Assembly: GCA_019454165.1 (NCBI GenBank)
Contig: CP075367.1
Location: forward strand, 1,404,805-1,468,804
Reading direction: 5' to 3'
Length of the DNA stretch: 64,000 bases
From: Anaerolineales bacterium
Lineage (GTDB): Bacteria; Chloroflexota; Anaerolineae; Anaerolineales; UBA11579
Shown here: positions 41,053 to 49,369 of the stretch, in pieces
Layout of the letters: the number at the start of each line of letters is the position of its first letter
Position numbering within the stretch: position 1 is the first letter of the stretch
Program-made: the position numbers and the translations under genes
The notes under the pieces: model-generated
What the model was told of the DNA's origin: nothing
What the model saw: the letters and a program-made list of their open reading frames with translations, nothing else
The model's database searches: none

Positions 41053-42740
41053 TAGCGGCCTCCACCGGCGCAGGCGCAGGCGCAGCCGGCGCAGGCGCAC
41101 GCACAAGATGAGCCGCCGCCGCTGAAGCCGCCACCGCCGCTGCTGGCGGAGGGCGGGGGCGGCGGGTTGGTGACCTTGGTCACGCCGCCCGTAAAGTCAG
41201 ACAGGTTGCCGACCACGCTGCTGGCGAAGCTCTGCACGCCGCCCACCACCGAGGCGGCAAAGTCGCCGCCGGGCAGGGTGGGCAGCGACGGGCTGCCGGT
41301 GCTGCGCGTGGGCGAGCTGCTGCTGCGCCCCACGCTGGGGGCGGATGCGGTCTTGCCGGCGGTGTTGTAGGCCGGGTTGTAGCCGCCGTACCAGCGCGGC
41401 AGGTAGACCGGGCCGTCGGCGAATACATCCCGCGTGCGGCGGTCGTAGTTCGGGTCCAGCATGGTCCACTCCAGGTTCTCGTCAAAGGCTTCGCTCTTGA
41501 CCTTGGGAGTGTCAGCCGCCTCGACCTCTTTCCAGGCGTCGGCGGTGATCTTCTTATAGAACTCAACCGTTTCGCGCTTGCTGAAGCCGCGCATCTTGTT
41601 GGCCACGCCGCGCACCATACGCACCATCATCTGCTGCAATTCACGGCGGCGCTTGGCCTTGTCGCTCTCGGCGAAGGCGTTGAGGAAGTCGTTCTCGTAT
41701 TCCTTCAGGCCGGTGGGCTGCTTGGTGACGCGGGCCACATCCAGCGGGTCACGGCTGACCACTTCGGCGGCGCCCTTCTTGACCACCGAGAACATGATCA
41801 TGGAGAGGATCTTGTCCATCGGCTGCTCGAGCAGGATGGCGGCTTCGGGCGCGGTGAGGCCGCGCTTGATACCGTGCCCCTCGACCGAGATCTTGGGCGG
41901 CAGATACTTGAGCTTGCGGCTGCGCTCAGAGCGCACCGCGATCACGACGATGAAGGTGAACACGCCTGCGAAGCACAGACACACCAGCAGGCCGATCACG
42001 AGGTCAGGGTCAATGCCGTAGCGCTGCCAGAAGGTGGGCGTGGTGACCGTGCCGCTGGCCACATAGCGGGCGGGGAAGGACGCGCCGAACAAATAGTCAC
42101 GCCCGGCGCTGGCGGTGGTGTTGCGCCAGGTGTAGGTGATGCGCCCGGAGTTGTCTACGCCGGTGACCGGGCTGTCAGGGAAGCCGGGATGCCCGGCGGT
42201 GTGCCAGCGCGGCTCGCTGGGCTGCACGCCCGGCGGCAGGTGGAACACCACGGTGATGTCGCTGCTGCCGTTGACGAAGTCTGAGTCGAAATAGTTGGGC
42301 ATGAACAGCGCGCTGGCGTAGCTGGAGTCATTGTTGTCTTCGTACAGCACGTTGCGCACATTCGTGGCGCTCATGCGCACGGTGCCGGTCTGCCCGGGCT
42401 GGATGGCGTTGCCGCCCAGGCCAAGCTCCACGCCGTTGTCCACATACGGCGAATAGGCAATGTGCGTAATGGGGCGGCCGTCAATGGATGCGCTGATGTT
42501 GGAGATGGAGTAGCTGCTGTTGGGCAGGCCGACATCTACATAGTCGATCGGGTCGGCATAGCTCTCATTGCGGAAGGTGATCTCATACGTCACGCTGAGC
42601 GTGCCGTTGGTCTCCCAGTACACGTCTACGCGCTGGGTTGGCACCTGGAAGGCATAGGTCTGCGCATACGCCACGCTGAGCGGGACCAAGACCACCAGCA
42701 GCAGCAGGAAAAGCGAGAGAATGCGGTGTCGTAGTTTCAT
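41052..42740 (-). CDS. DUF2207-like membrane protein with Cys-Ala tail
   Basis: 562 residues. A signal peptide (about 1-26, VAYAQ) leads into an extracellular beta-rich domain (28-230, VDVYWETNGTLSVTYEITF). One membrane helix follows (about 247-270), then a cytoplasmic region (280-460) with GHGIKRGLTAPEAAILLEQP, Ser/Pro-rich linkers and the C-terminal GGGSSCACACAGCACACAGG, six Cys alternating with Ala (546, 548, 550, 553, 555, 557). The architecture matches DUF2207-type proteins. The tail recalls Gly/Cys tails near modifying enzymes, but I know no exact match. Operon order: zinc-ribbon protein, this gene, Cys-free radical-SAM paralogue. Confidence 0.85.
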   Translation of the reverse strand: MKLRHRILSLFLLLLVVLVPLSVAYAQTYAFQVPTQRVDVYWETNGTLSVTYEITFRNESYADPIDYVDVGLPNSSYSISNISASIDGRPITHIAYSPYVDNGVELGLGGNAIQPGQTGTVRMSATNVRNVLYEDNNDSSYASALFMPNYFDSDFVNGSSDITVVFHLPPGVQPSEPRWHTAGHPGFPDSPVTGVDNSGRITYTWRNTTASAGRDYLFGASFPARYVASGTVTTPTFWQRYGIDPDLVIGLLVCLCFAGVFTFIVVIAVRSERSRKLKYLPPKISVEGHGIKRGLTAPEAAILLEQPMDKILSMIMFSVVKKGAAEVVSRDPLDVARVTKQPTGLKEYENDFLNAFAESDKAKRRRELQQMMVRMVRGVANKMRGFSKRETVEFYKKITADAWKEVEAADTPKVKSEAFDENLEWTMLDPNYDRRTRDVFADGPVYLPRWYGGYNPAYNTAGKTASAPSVGRSSSSPTRSTGSPSLPTLPGGDFAASVVGGVQSFASSVVGNLSDFTGGVTKVTNPPPPPSASSGGGGFSGGGSSCACACAGCACACAGGGR

Positions 42741-42804
42741 CGGTCAACCCCGTCCATTGGTCGCCTGGGTGTTTTGCTGAAAGCTGATTGCTGAAAGCTG
42801 CCTT

Positions 42805-43158
42805 CTACCACTTGGGCGCTTCTTCGATCTGGTAGACCGCGCCGCAGTAAGGGCAGGTGACGTTGAGCGCGCCGCCCACCAGGGCCACGTTCTTGTCGCT
42901 CAGGGCGCCGCCGCACTGCTGGCACAGGAACTTCTCCAGCTTGACGTCACCGGTCAGGTCTACGTTGTAGGTTACCTTTTGCTCGCCGGGGGCGGCCAAC
43001 TTCTGGTTGGCGTACCACATGAGGCCAAAGCCCAGGCCCACGGTAATGAGGCCCGTAAGCAGGTTACCCCAGCTGGTTTGGGTGCCGAATGCGGCCCAGA
43101 TGAAAAGCACGCCAAAGAAGATCAGGATCCAGGATGCAATTTTTGCGATCGATTTCAT
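42805..43158 (-). CDS. Two-helix membrane protein with zinc ribbon
   Basis: 117 residues. Two hydrophobic segments (about 8-26 and 33-50, ILIFFGVLFIWAAFG and LITVGLGFGLMWYA) are followed by a cytoplasmic zinc ribbon FLCQQCGGALSD then VTCPYCGAVYQI (two CxxC pairs about 20 residues apart). AGGAG precedes the ATG at 43158. First gene of the minus-strand operon that ends in the Cys-free radical-SAM paralogue. It may be a metal-binding adaptor. Confidence 0.8.
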   Translation of the reverse strand: MKSIAKIASWILIFFGVLFIWAAFGTQTSWGNLLTGLITVGLGFGLMWYANQKLAAPGEQKVTYNVDLTGDVKLEKFLCQQCGGALSDKNVALVGGALNVTCPYCGAVYQIEEAPKW

Positions 43159-43216
43159 GTCTGCGCGCTCCTAGAAAACAAGTTTAGCCGATTTTGGACG
43201 GCTGGATGGGAATCTT

Positions 43217-43432
43217 CCACAGATGAACACAGATGGGGAAACGATGGACGCAGATTCTTGTCATTCTCTCTACCTCGTCATTCCGAGCCCGAGCGCAGCG
43301 AGTGGCGAGGAATCCTTTAGGGCAAGTGAAGACCGGCCGGGGTTTGGAATGACCTAAAGGATTCCTCCCTCGCCTAGGCTCGGTCGGAATGACTGCTTGC
43401 TTTATCGCCTTTGTATCTGTGTTCATCTATGG
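43217..43432. repeat. CCACAGAT repeat enclosing a GTCATTCC repeat
   Basis: The outer arms CCACAGATGAACACAGATGG (left) and TGTATCTGTGTTCATCTATGG (right, shortened by one base here: GTATCTGTGTTCATCTATGG) flank a diverged GTCATTCC element (43276-43393). One repeat has evidently inserted in, or recombined with, the other. The 358-bp gap has no gene. Confidence 0.8.
43276..43393. repeat. GTCATTCC inverted repeat, copy 3 (diverged)
   Basis: Begins GTCATTCCGAGCCCGAGCGC and ends TCGGTCGGAATGAC. The GAGGAATCCTTTAGG and CCTAAAGGATTCCTC arms are as in 6988-7090. Confidence 0.85.
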
Positions 43433-43468
43433 AGAGAATCCCCGAAACCTCTACCAAAACCGCCCGTA

Positions 43469-43474
43469 TATAAT
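43469..43474 (+). promoter_or_regulatory. -10 box upstream of the AIM24-like gene
   Basis: TATAAT about 42 nt before the ATG at 43517; GAGGAG follows at 43507-43512. Confidence 0.55.
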
Positions 43475-43516
43475 CGAATGGATACTTGTCCATCCCGATA
43501 AGAGACGAGGAGTCAC

Positions 43517-44263
43517 ATGCCAAACGAAATTTCCTACAAGATCCACGGGGATGACCTGCAGCTGCTCGAGATCGAGCTTGACCCGGGCGAGGCGGTGCGC
43601 GGCGAAGCCGGCACCATGACCTTTATGGAAAGCGGCGTCGAGATGCAAACCGGCGTGGGCGGCATCTTCAAGGGCCTGAAGCGCATGTTCACCGGGGAGA
43701 GCTTCTTCATCTCCACCTTCACCAATACCAGCCAGGCCATCTCGCATGTGGCCTTCGCGGCCCCGTACCCGGGCAGCATCCTGCCCATCAACCTGAGCGC
43801 CGAGGGCGGCAAGTTCATCTGCCAGAAGGATTCGTTCCTGTGCGCGGATACCAGCGTCGAGATCGAGATCGCCTTCACCAAGCGGCTGGGCGCGGGCCTC
43901 TTCGGCGGCGAGGGCTTCATCCTGCAGCGCCTGGAGGGCAACGGCATGGCCTGGGTGCATGCCGGCGGTACGCTGATCGAGAAGACCCTGGCGGCGGGCG
44001 AGACCCTGCGGGTGGATACCGGCTGCCTGGTGGCCTTTGCGCCCTCGGTGGATTACGACATCAAGATGATGAAGGGCTTCACCAACGCCCTGTTCGCCGG
44101 CGAAGGCCTGTTCCTGGCCCAACTGACCGGGCCGGGCAAGGTGTACTTGCAAAGCCTGCCGCTTTCGCGCCTGGCTGACCGCATTCTGGCGGGCGCCAAG
44201 CGCAGCGGCAAAAAATCCGGCGGCGTGGCCAGCGATGTCATCGGTGGCCTCTTCGGCGGCTAG
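43517..44263 (+). CDS. TIGR00266/AIM24-family protein
   Basis: 248 residues, beta-rich: [59 protein letters not shown] and [17 protein letters not shown] are hallmark segments of the AIM24/TIGR00266 family. In mitochondria AIM24 relates to cristae organisation. In bacteria the role is unknown. GAGGAG lies 4-10 nt before the ATG. It ends with a Gly-rich flexible tail. Confidence 0.9.
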   Translation: MPNEISYKIHGDDLQLLEIELDPGEAVRGEAGTMTFMESGVEMQTGVGGIFKGLKRMFTGESFFISTFTNTSQAISHVAFAAPYPGSILPINLSAEGGKFICQKDSFLCADTSVEIEIAFTKRLGAGLFGGEGFILQRLEGNGMAWVHAGGTLIEKTLAAGETLRVDTGCLVAFAPSVDYDIKMMKGFTNALFAGEGLFLAQLTGPGKVYLQSLPLSRLADRILAGAKRSGKKSGGVASDVIGGLFGG

Positions 44264-44298
44264 GGCAGTGGGGTAAAATCCTGCCAGACGGAGCAGCC

Positions 44299-44676
44299 AT
44301 GGCCAAAACTTTCAACCCGCGCATTTACAAGATCACCTTCGCCAGCGTGTACCCTATGTACATCCAGAAGGCGGAGAAGAAGGGCCGCACCAAGGCCGAG
44401 GTGGATAAGATCATCTACTGGCTGACCGGCTACAACAAGAAGCAGATGGATGCGCAGATCAAGCGCGAGACCACCTTTGAGACCTTCTTCGCCGAGGCGC
44501 CGGGCATGAACCCAGCCCGTGAGCTGATCACCGGCGTGGTGTGCGGCGTGCGCCTCGAAGAGATCGAGGACCCGCTGATGAAGGAAATGCGCTACCTCGA
44601 CAAGCTGGTGGATGAACTGGCCAAAGGCAAGGCGATGGAGAAGATACTGCGCCAGCCCGTTGAGGCCGTGAGCTAA
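44299..44676 (+). CDS. DUF2200-family protein
   Basis: 125 residues. [39 protein letters not shown] and [20 protein letters not shown] are the DUF2200 conserved blocks. Small cytosolic proteins of unknown function. GGAGCAG precedes the ATG; a terminator follows. Confidence 0.9.
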   Translation: MAKTFNPRIYKITFASVYPMYIQKAEKKGRTKAEVDKIIYWLTGYNKKQMDAQIKRETTFETFFAEAPGMNPARELITGVVCGVRLEEIEDPLMKEMRYLDKLVDELAKGKAMEKILRQPVEAVS

Positions 44677-44681
44677 GAATA

Positions 44682-44712
44682 AAAAGAGCCGCTGAAAGCG
44701 GCTCTTTTGTTT
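44682..44712 (+). terminator. Intrinsic terminator after DUF2200
   Basis: AAAAGAGCCGCT-GA-AAGCGGCTCTTTT, near the stop at 44676, with a T-rich tail. Confidence 0.88.
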
Positions 44713-44784
44713 CTATAGCTGCACGGGCGAATTGGCAGTGATGCACACCCTTTGCGAATTTATGCAACCAATCGTATTCTGAGT

Positions 44785-46032
44785 TTACTTATTCGTTGGG
44801 TACAAATACAGGTCTGGATACGTGGCAAAGAATCTTAGATCTGCCAAGATTTGCATAATCTCCATAACGCTCTTGGCATTCAGAATACGCTGAATTTCTG
44901 CCTCACTTCCAATGTTGGATGCGTTTTCTAAGAACAAATTCTCTGGGGACTTATATGTATCTCTGGTAGTTTTCCCTAAAAGCACAATACCAAAAAAATG
45001 ATTTGCATCAGCTCCAAAGGCTCTTTGATCACCAATTTCATGAGTAACGATAGAGTTGGGATTTTCTCCTGATGCAAATGGAAAGGATGCCATACCGCCA
45101 TTGCGCAAGCCTTGTTGAATGCTCACCCAGCCAATGAGCTGATCAGAGCCTGGGTCTAAAATGGGCATTAAAACACTATTGGTCCGCCAGGATCGAAATA
45201 TAACTTCGGCTTCTGGAATTTGAGCATGTGTAGATCTAGAGTTGTCTTGATATGCATATATTTTTTCATTCTGATCTGCATTTTCGTAAATCACCACGGG
45301 CAGTGGGAAGTGATTGTTTCTTCTTGCCTGAACATATTCTCGCCCCTGATCTGCCATCCCATTTGCTCCCAGCATGGTGTTTATGACATAGTTTTTCAGG
45401 TCATTCAGATTCATTTTGTACAGATCAGTGATGGAAACCTCCCCCAGGCCTGGCATACTAATTTTCGGCACCACCACTTCTTGCCCCTGTGGGTTGATAA
45501 ACACTTCTTGACCTTCGGTATTGGTGTAGCCGGCTATAAACAGTGGGGAGAAGGATTCACCTGTTAGATCGAGTTGTGATTCTGGTGTGTTATGACTGGA
45601 GCGCCAATAACCGTAGTTCGGTGACCAGGCAAGCTTCGTATCTCCAATCTCCGGGAAGTTCATCTCCACATATGCTTTGTCACTTCCTACCTCAGTATTC
45701 ACATACTCTGCCATTGCGATGCCAAACTCTCGGCGCTGCTCGTTGTTCCAGTGCTCTGGGTAGCTGATATGTCCTTCAGCCAGGAGTTGGGCGACCTCGC
45801 TTTTTGGTAGAGCGTCAATGTTGACGGTGGGGGTTGCTTCAGGAGTGGGACTTGATTCTTCAGTAGGTGTTGAATACGGTTCCGCCGTCGCGCTGGGTGC
45901 GACTGTCTGCGTGGGCGCGGCCGCCGGGCTGCCGCAGGCGGCCAGCGCAAGCGCCAGCAGGCCGAGCGCGGCGAGACGGGCGGGCAGGGCGGTTGGCTTG
46001 TGTAGGGCAAACGATGGGCTGGTGGCCTTCAT
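44785..46032 (-). CDS. Lipoprotein of unknown function
   Basis: 415 residues. A signal with lipobox ALAAC and a Thr/Pro/Ser linker (AEPYSTPTEESSPTPEATPT) precede a mature domain (about 80-415) without a motif I recognise. Segments such as ISMPGLGEVSITDLYKMNL, YAYQDNSRSTHAQ and NSIVTHEIGDQRAFGADANH are informative for future matching. The mature domain is noticeably AT-rich compared with the signal and linker part, suggesting a transferred domain. GGGAG precedes the ATG at 46032, and TATAAT lies at 46068-46063. Confidence 0.78.
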   Translation of the reverse strand: MKATSPSFALHKPTALPARLAALGLLALALAACGSPAAAPTQTVAPSATAEPYSTPTEESSPTPEATPTVNIDALPKSEVAQLLAEGHISYPEHWNNEQRREFGIAMAEYVNTEVGSDKAYVEMNFPEIGDTKLAWSPNYGYWRSSHNTPESQLDLTGESFSPLFIAGYTNTEGQEVFINPQGQEVVVPKISMPGLGEVSITDLYKMNLNDLKNYVINTMLGANGMADQGREYVQARRNNHFPLPVVIYENADQNEKIYAYQDNSRSTHAQIPEAEVIFRSWRTNSVLMPILDPGSDQLIGWVSIQQGLRNGGMASFPFASGENPNSIVTHEIGDQRAFGADANHFFGIVLLGKTTRDTYKSPENLFLENASNIGSEAEIQRILNAKSVMEIMQILADLRFFATYPDLYLYPTNK

Positions 46033-46062
46033 ATAACTCCCTTGTGCGGCAAGTTTTTGGTG

Positions 46063-46068
46063 ATTATA
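46063..46068 (-). promoter_or_regulatory. -10 box of the lipoprotein gene
   Basis: TATAAT on the minus strand about 30 nt before the ATG at 46032. Confidence 0.5.
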
Positions 46069-46730
46069 AACTTCAACCCTCACCCCGCGGACTTTCTGCA
46101 AGGATGACTTGCGATCTCCCCTCTCCCTTAGGGAGAGGGGTGTGCGGCGCAGCCGCACGGGGTGAGGGGTCGCACCCCATATCGTCTTTGCGAGCGGTGC
46201 GCTGCTGCGCAGCGCTAGCGAAGCAATCCCCAACCTGGGTTGCGAATAGACTTGGGGATTGCTTCGTCACTCACTGCGTTCGTTCCTCGCAATGACGAGA
46301 GAGAATTGCTTCGTCACTCACTACGTTCGTTCCTCGCAATGACGAGAGAAACTTCAACCTTCACCCCGAGGACTTATTGCAAGGATGGCTTGCGGTCTCC
46401 CCCTCTCCCTTAGGGAGAGGGGTGTGCGGCGCAGCCGCATGGGGTGAGGGTGTGCTCTTATCGTCTTTGCGAGCGGTGCGCTACGAAGTAGCGCGAGCGA
46501 AGCAATCCCCAACCCGGTTTGCAAATAGACTTGGGGATTGCTTCGTCACTCACTGCGTTCGTTTCCTCGCAATGACGAGAGAGAATTGCTTCGTCACTCA
46601 CTACGTTCGTTCCTCGCAATGACGAGAGAAACTTCAACCTTCACCCCGAGGACTTATTGCAAGGATGGCTTCCGGTCTCCCCTCTCCCTAAGGGAGAGGG
46701 GTGTGCGGCGCAGCCGCACGGGGTGAGGGT
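46069..46730. repeat. Tandem 280-bp repeat, about 2.4 copies
   Basis: Units start at about 46069, 46350 and 46630 (AACTTCAACC-YTCACCCC). Each has CCCTCTCCC-TTA-GGGAGAGGG, GTGCGGCGCAGCCGCA, then two GATTGCTTCGTCACTCAC / CAATGACGAGAG hairpins. The third copy stops after GGTGAGGG. There are no spacers, so this is not a CRISPR array. The 744-bp gap holds no gene. Confidence 0.9.
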
Positions 46731-46776
46731 GACCAACCGACCAATCGATTAACTGATTAATCAATTAATCGATTTC

Positions 46777-47907
46777 CTACCGCTTTTCCACCGGCACCCA
46801 TTTGCGATCATCCACGCCGGTATATTCCGACTGCGGGCGGATGATGCGGCCCTCGGCGCGCTGCTCGAAGCAGTGTGCCAGCCAGCCGCCCACACGGCTG
46901 ACCGCGAAGGTGGGCGTGAACAGCGGGATGGGGAAATCTAGCCCGTGCAGCAGCAGGGCCGTGTAAAACTCCACGTTGGTTTGCAGATTGCGGCCGGGCT
47001 TGTACTCCTCCAGCAGGCGGATGGCGGTCTGCTCCACGTCCTGCACCAGGTTGTACAGCGCCATGTCGCCGTCGGCTTCGTAGAATTCATGCGCTGCTTT
47101 GGAGAGCACATCGGCGCGCGGGTCACGCACCTTGTAGACCCTGTGGCCGAAGCCCATCAACAGCTCGCCCGCATCCAACTTCTTGCGCAGCACGCCTTCA
47201 GCGTTCTCCGCCTGGCCGATCTCGAACACCATGTCGAGCGCCGGGCCGGGCGCGCCGCCGTGCAGCGGGCCTTTGAGGGCGCCGATGGCGCCTACAATGG
47301 CCGAGACGAAATCCGTGCCGGTCGACATGATCACGCGGGCCGTGAAGGTGGACGCGTTGGAGCCGTGATCGATCACGGTGTTGAGGTAGGTTTCCAGCCC
47401 GCGCACGCGGGCGGCGCTGGGCGCCTTGCCCTCCAGCATGTAGAGATAGTTGGCGGCATGGCCCAGGCTGGGGTCGGGGGCGATGGGGTCTTTGCCATTC
47501 GCCAGTCGCCAGGCGGCAGCCACGATGGTGGGGAAGGTGGCCAGCAGGCGCTTGGCCAGCCATTCGTCAGCATCGCCTGCGGGCGCGTCGAGGCCCAGCG
47601 TGCCGGTGGCCATACGCAGCGCATCCATCAAGTCGAGCGTGGGGCTGGCGCTGGCTTTCAGCAGCGCCAGCGTGGCGTCGGGCAGCGCGCGCAGCTCGGC
47701 CAGCGACTGGGTGAAGGCGTGCAGCTCGCTGGCGGTGGGCAGCCTGTCGAACCACAGCAGATACACCATCTCTTCGAACGTAGCGCGGCTGGCGATCTCT
47801 TCCAGCTTGAAGCCGGCGATGACCAGCTCGCCCGCCTGGCCGTCTACTTTGCTCTTGTTGGTCTGCACGGCAACGACGCCTTGCAAGCCAGGTATATATG
47901 TGGACAT
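46777..47907 (-). CDS. Citrate synthase
   Basis: 376 residues from the ATG at 47907 (GGAG upstream). Catalytic His in STFTARVIMSTGTD-adjacent NTVIDHGSNASTF, second His in GPLHGGAPGPALDM, Asp in FGHRVYKVRDPRADVL and FYTALLLHGLDFPIPLFTPT. It condenses oxaloacetate with acetyl-CoA in the TCA cycle. The short form (about 375 residues) also includes 2-methylcitrate synthases, which cannot be excluded. Confidence 0.93.
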   Translation of the reverse strand: MSTYIPGLQGVVAVQTNKSKVDGQAGELVIAGFKLEEIASRATFEEMVYLLWFDRLPTASELHAFTQSLAELRALPDATLALLKASASPTLDLMDALRMATGTLGLDAPAGDADEWLAKRLLATFPTIVAAAWRLANGKDPIAPDPSLGHAANYLYMLEGKAPSAARVRGLETYLNTVIDHGSNASTFTARVIMSTGTDFVSAIVGAIGALKGPLHGGAPGPALDMVFEIGQAENAEGVLRKKLDAGELLMGFGHRVYKVRDPRADVLSKAAHEFYEADGDMALYNLVQDVEQTAIRLLEEYKPGRNLQTNVEFYTALLLHGLDFPIPLFTPTFAVSRVGGWLAHCFEQRAEGRIIRPQSEYTGVDDRKWVPVEKR

Positions 47908-47970
47908 GGGGGATGCTCCTATCAAGGTAAAGACCGGTAGTGTATGCGTATTCTAACCGCAGGCAAGTGT

Positions 47971-48031
47971 CCACAGATGAACACAGATAAACACGGATGA
48001 AGTTTCTGTGTCCATCTGTGTTCATCTGTGG
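47971..48031. repeat. CCRCAGAT palindromic repeat
   Basis: CCACAGATGAACACAGATAA and, inverted, TGTCCATCTGTGTTCATCTG then TGG. It lies between the divergent citrate synthase and MFS genes. Confidence 0.88.
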
Positions 48032-48043
48032 ATGATTAACCCT

Positions 48044-48049
48044 TACAAT
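48044..48049 (+). promoter_or_regulatory. -10 box of the MFS gene (leaderless)
   Basis: TACAAT ends 8 nt before the ATG at 48058. Confidence 0.45.
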
Positions 48050-48057
48050 CCTCACCC

Positions 48058-49311
48058 ATGAAGCCGCTCCCACTCGTGCGCTTGCTCGCCATCGCATCCT
48101 TCGGCTTCGCGCTCACGCTGTTCAGCAACACGCTCGACCCGGCGCTGTATGGCTACAAAGTGCTGCAGCTCGCGCCCGATAATCCCAATACCTTGCTCGG
48201 CTTCAGCACCGCGGCCGGCTCGCTGCTGGTGCTGCTGATGGGGCCGCTGGTCGGCCTGCTGTCCGACCGCACCCGCTCGCGGCTCGGCCGCCGGCTGCCA
48301 TACTTCCTGATCGGCGTGCCGCTCATGATCGCCGGCTTGTTCACCGTAGGCCTGGCGCCGGCGGTATGGGTCTTCGTGCTGGGCGTGCTGCTGTGGCGCT
48401 TTGGCGACAACATCATCTTCGCCCCGTGGGAGGCGCTGTATGCCGACCGGGTGCCCGCGGCCCAACGCGGCCTGGCCTCCGGGCTCAAATCGCTGACCGA
48501 GATCCTGGCGGTGCTGCTCGGCCGCCTGGCCGCCGGCGAGCTGCTGGCGCGCCAGGTGGAGCTGGGCGAGACGGCCATCTATGCGGCGATGGCCGTGCCG
48601 GTGGCCGGGCTGCTGCTGGCCCTGCTGTTCACCTGGCTGGGCATGCGTACTGAGCCCTATGAGCAGGGCGAGCCGGTGCGCGAGCCGTTGCTCAAGACGT
48701 ATATCGACAGCTTTCGCTTCGATTGGCGCGGCCAGAGCGCCTTCCGCTGGTGGTTCGCCAACCGCTTCCTGTTCTGGGTCGGCTTCGTCACGCTGAGCCA
48801 GTTCCTGCTGCTGTTCGTGGTGGATGTGGTCGGCCTGCCCGAGGCCGACGCGCAGCGCTACCTGGCGCGCCTCTCGCTCGTGCTGGGTGGGGCGATCCTC
48901 GCCGTGGCGGTGCCCTCTGGCCGCCTGGCTGACCGCTTCGGCCGTGCGCCGGTGGTGATCGCGGCCTGCCTGATGGCCGCCCTGGGCACCACGCTGGTGC
49001 TGTTCCTGCGCGATCTCAACTGGCTCACCCTGGCTGCCGGCCTCATCGGCTGCGGAGCGGGCACGTATCTCTCGGCCAACTTCGCCCAACTTACTGACAT
49101 CGTCCCCAAGCCCGAGGCGGGCCGCTACATCGGCCTGGCCGGCATCGCCGGCGCGGCCGGCGGCACGGTGGCGCGCGTGTTGGGCGGCCTGCTGATCGAC
49201 CCGCTCAATACGCTCACCCCTGACGGCACCTTGGGCTATTTGGCACTATATGGCTTGGCCGCGATATTGTTCGTAGCCGCGGCTTGGGTCGCCAGCTTTA
49301 GAGCCAGCTAG
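48058..49311 (+). CDS. MFS transporter
   Basis: 417 residues, twelve predicted membrane helices. MFS loop motif GPLVGLLSDRTRSRLGRRLP between helices 2 and 3 and its half-repeat AVPSGRLADRFGRAPVV between 8 and 9. The first loop (SNTLDPALYGYKVLQLAP) is like the sugar/SLC45-type and PucC-like branch. Substrate unknown. A terminator follows within 10 nt. Confidence 0.9.
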   Translation: MKPLPLVRLLAIASFGFALTLFSNTLDPALYGYKVLQLAPDNPNTLLGFSTAAGSLLVLLMGPLVGLLSDRTRSRLGRRLPYFLIGVPLMIAGLFTVGLAPAVWVFVLGVLLWRFGDNIIFAPWEALYADRVPAAQRGLASGLKSLTEILAVLLGRLAAGELLARQVELGETAIYAAMAVPVAGLLLALLFTWLGMRTEPYEQGEPVREPLLKTYIDSFRFDWRGQSAFRWWFANRFLFWVGFVTLSQFLLLFVVDVVGLPEADAQRYLARLSLVLGGAILAVAVPSGRLADRFGRAPVVIAACLMAALGTTLVLFLRDLNWLTLAAGLIGCGAGTYLSANFAQLTDIVPKPEAGRYIGLAGIAGAAGGTVARVLGGLLIDPLNTLTPDGTLGYLALYGLAAILFVAAAWVASFRAS

Positions 49312-49320
49312 TTCTTCGCA

Positions 49321-49360
49321 AACAAAAAAAGCCCTTTCGCAAGAAAGGGCTTTTTTGTTT
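49321..49360. terminator. Bidirectional terminator
   Basis: AACAAAAAAAGCCCTTTC-GCAA-GAAAGGGCTTTTTTGTTT between convergent genes. Confidence 0.92.
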
Positions 49361-49369
49361 CGGGTCAGC

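Noticed and set aside
46069..46730. Possible CRISPR array
   Set aside because: Repeat units are about 280 bp, directly adjacent, and composed of palindromes; no spacers and no cas genes.
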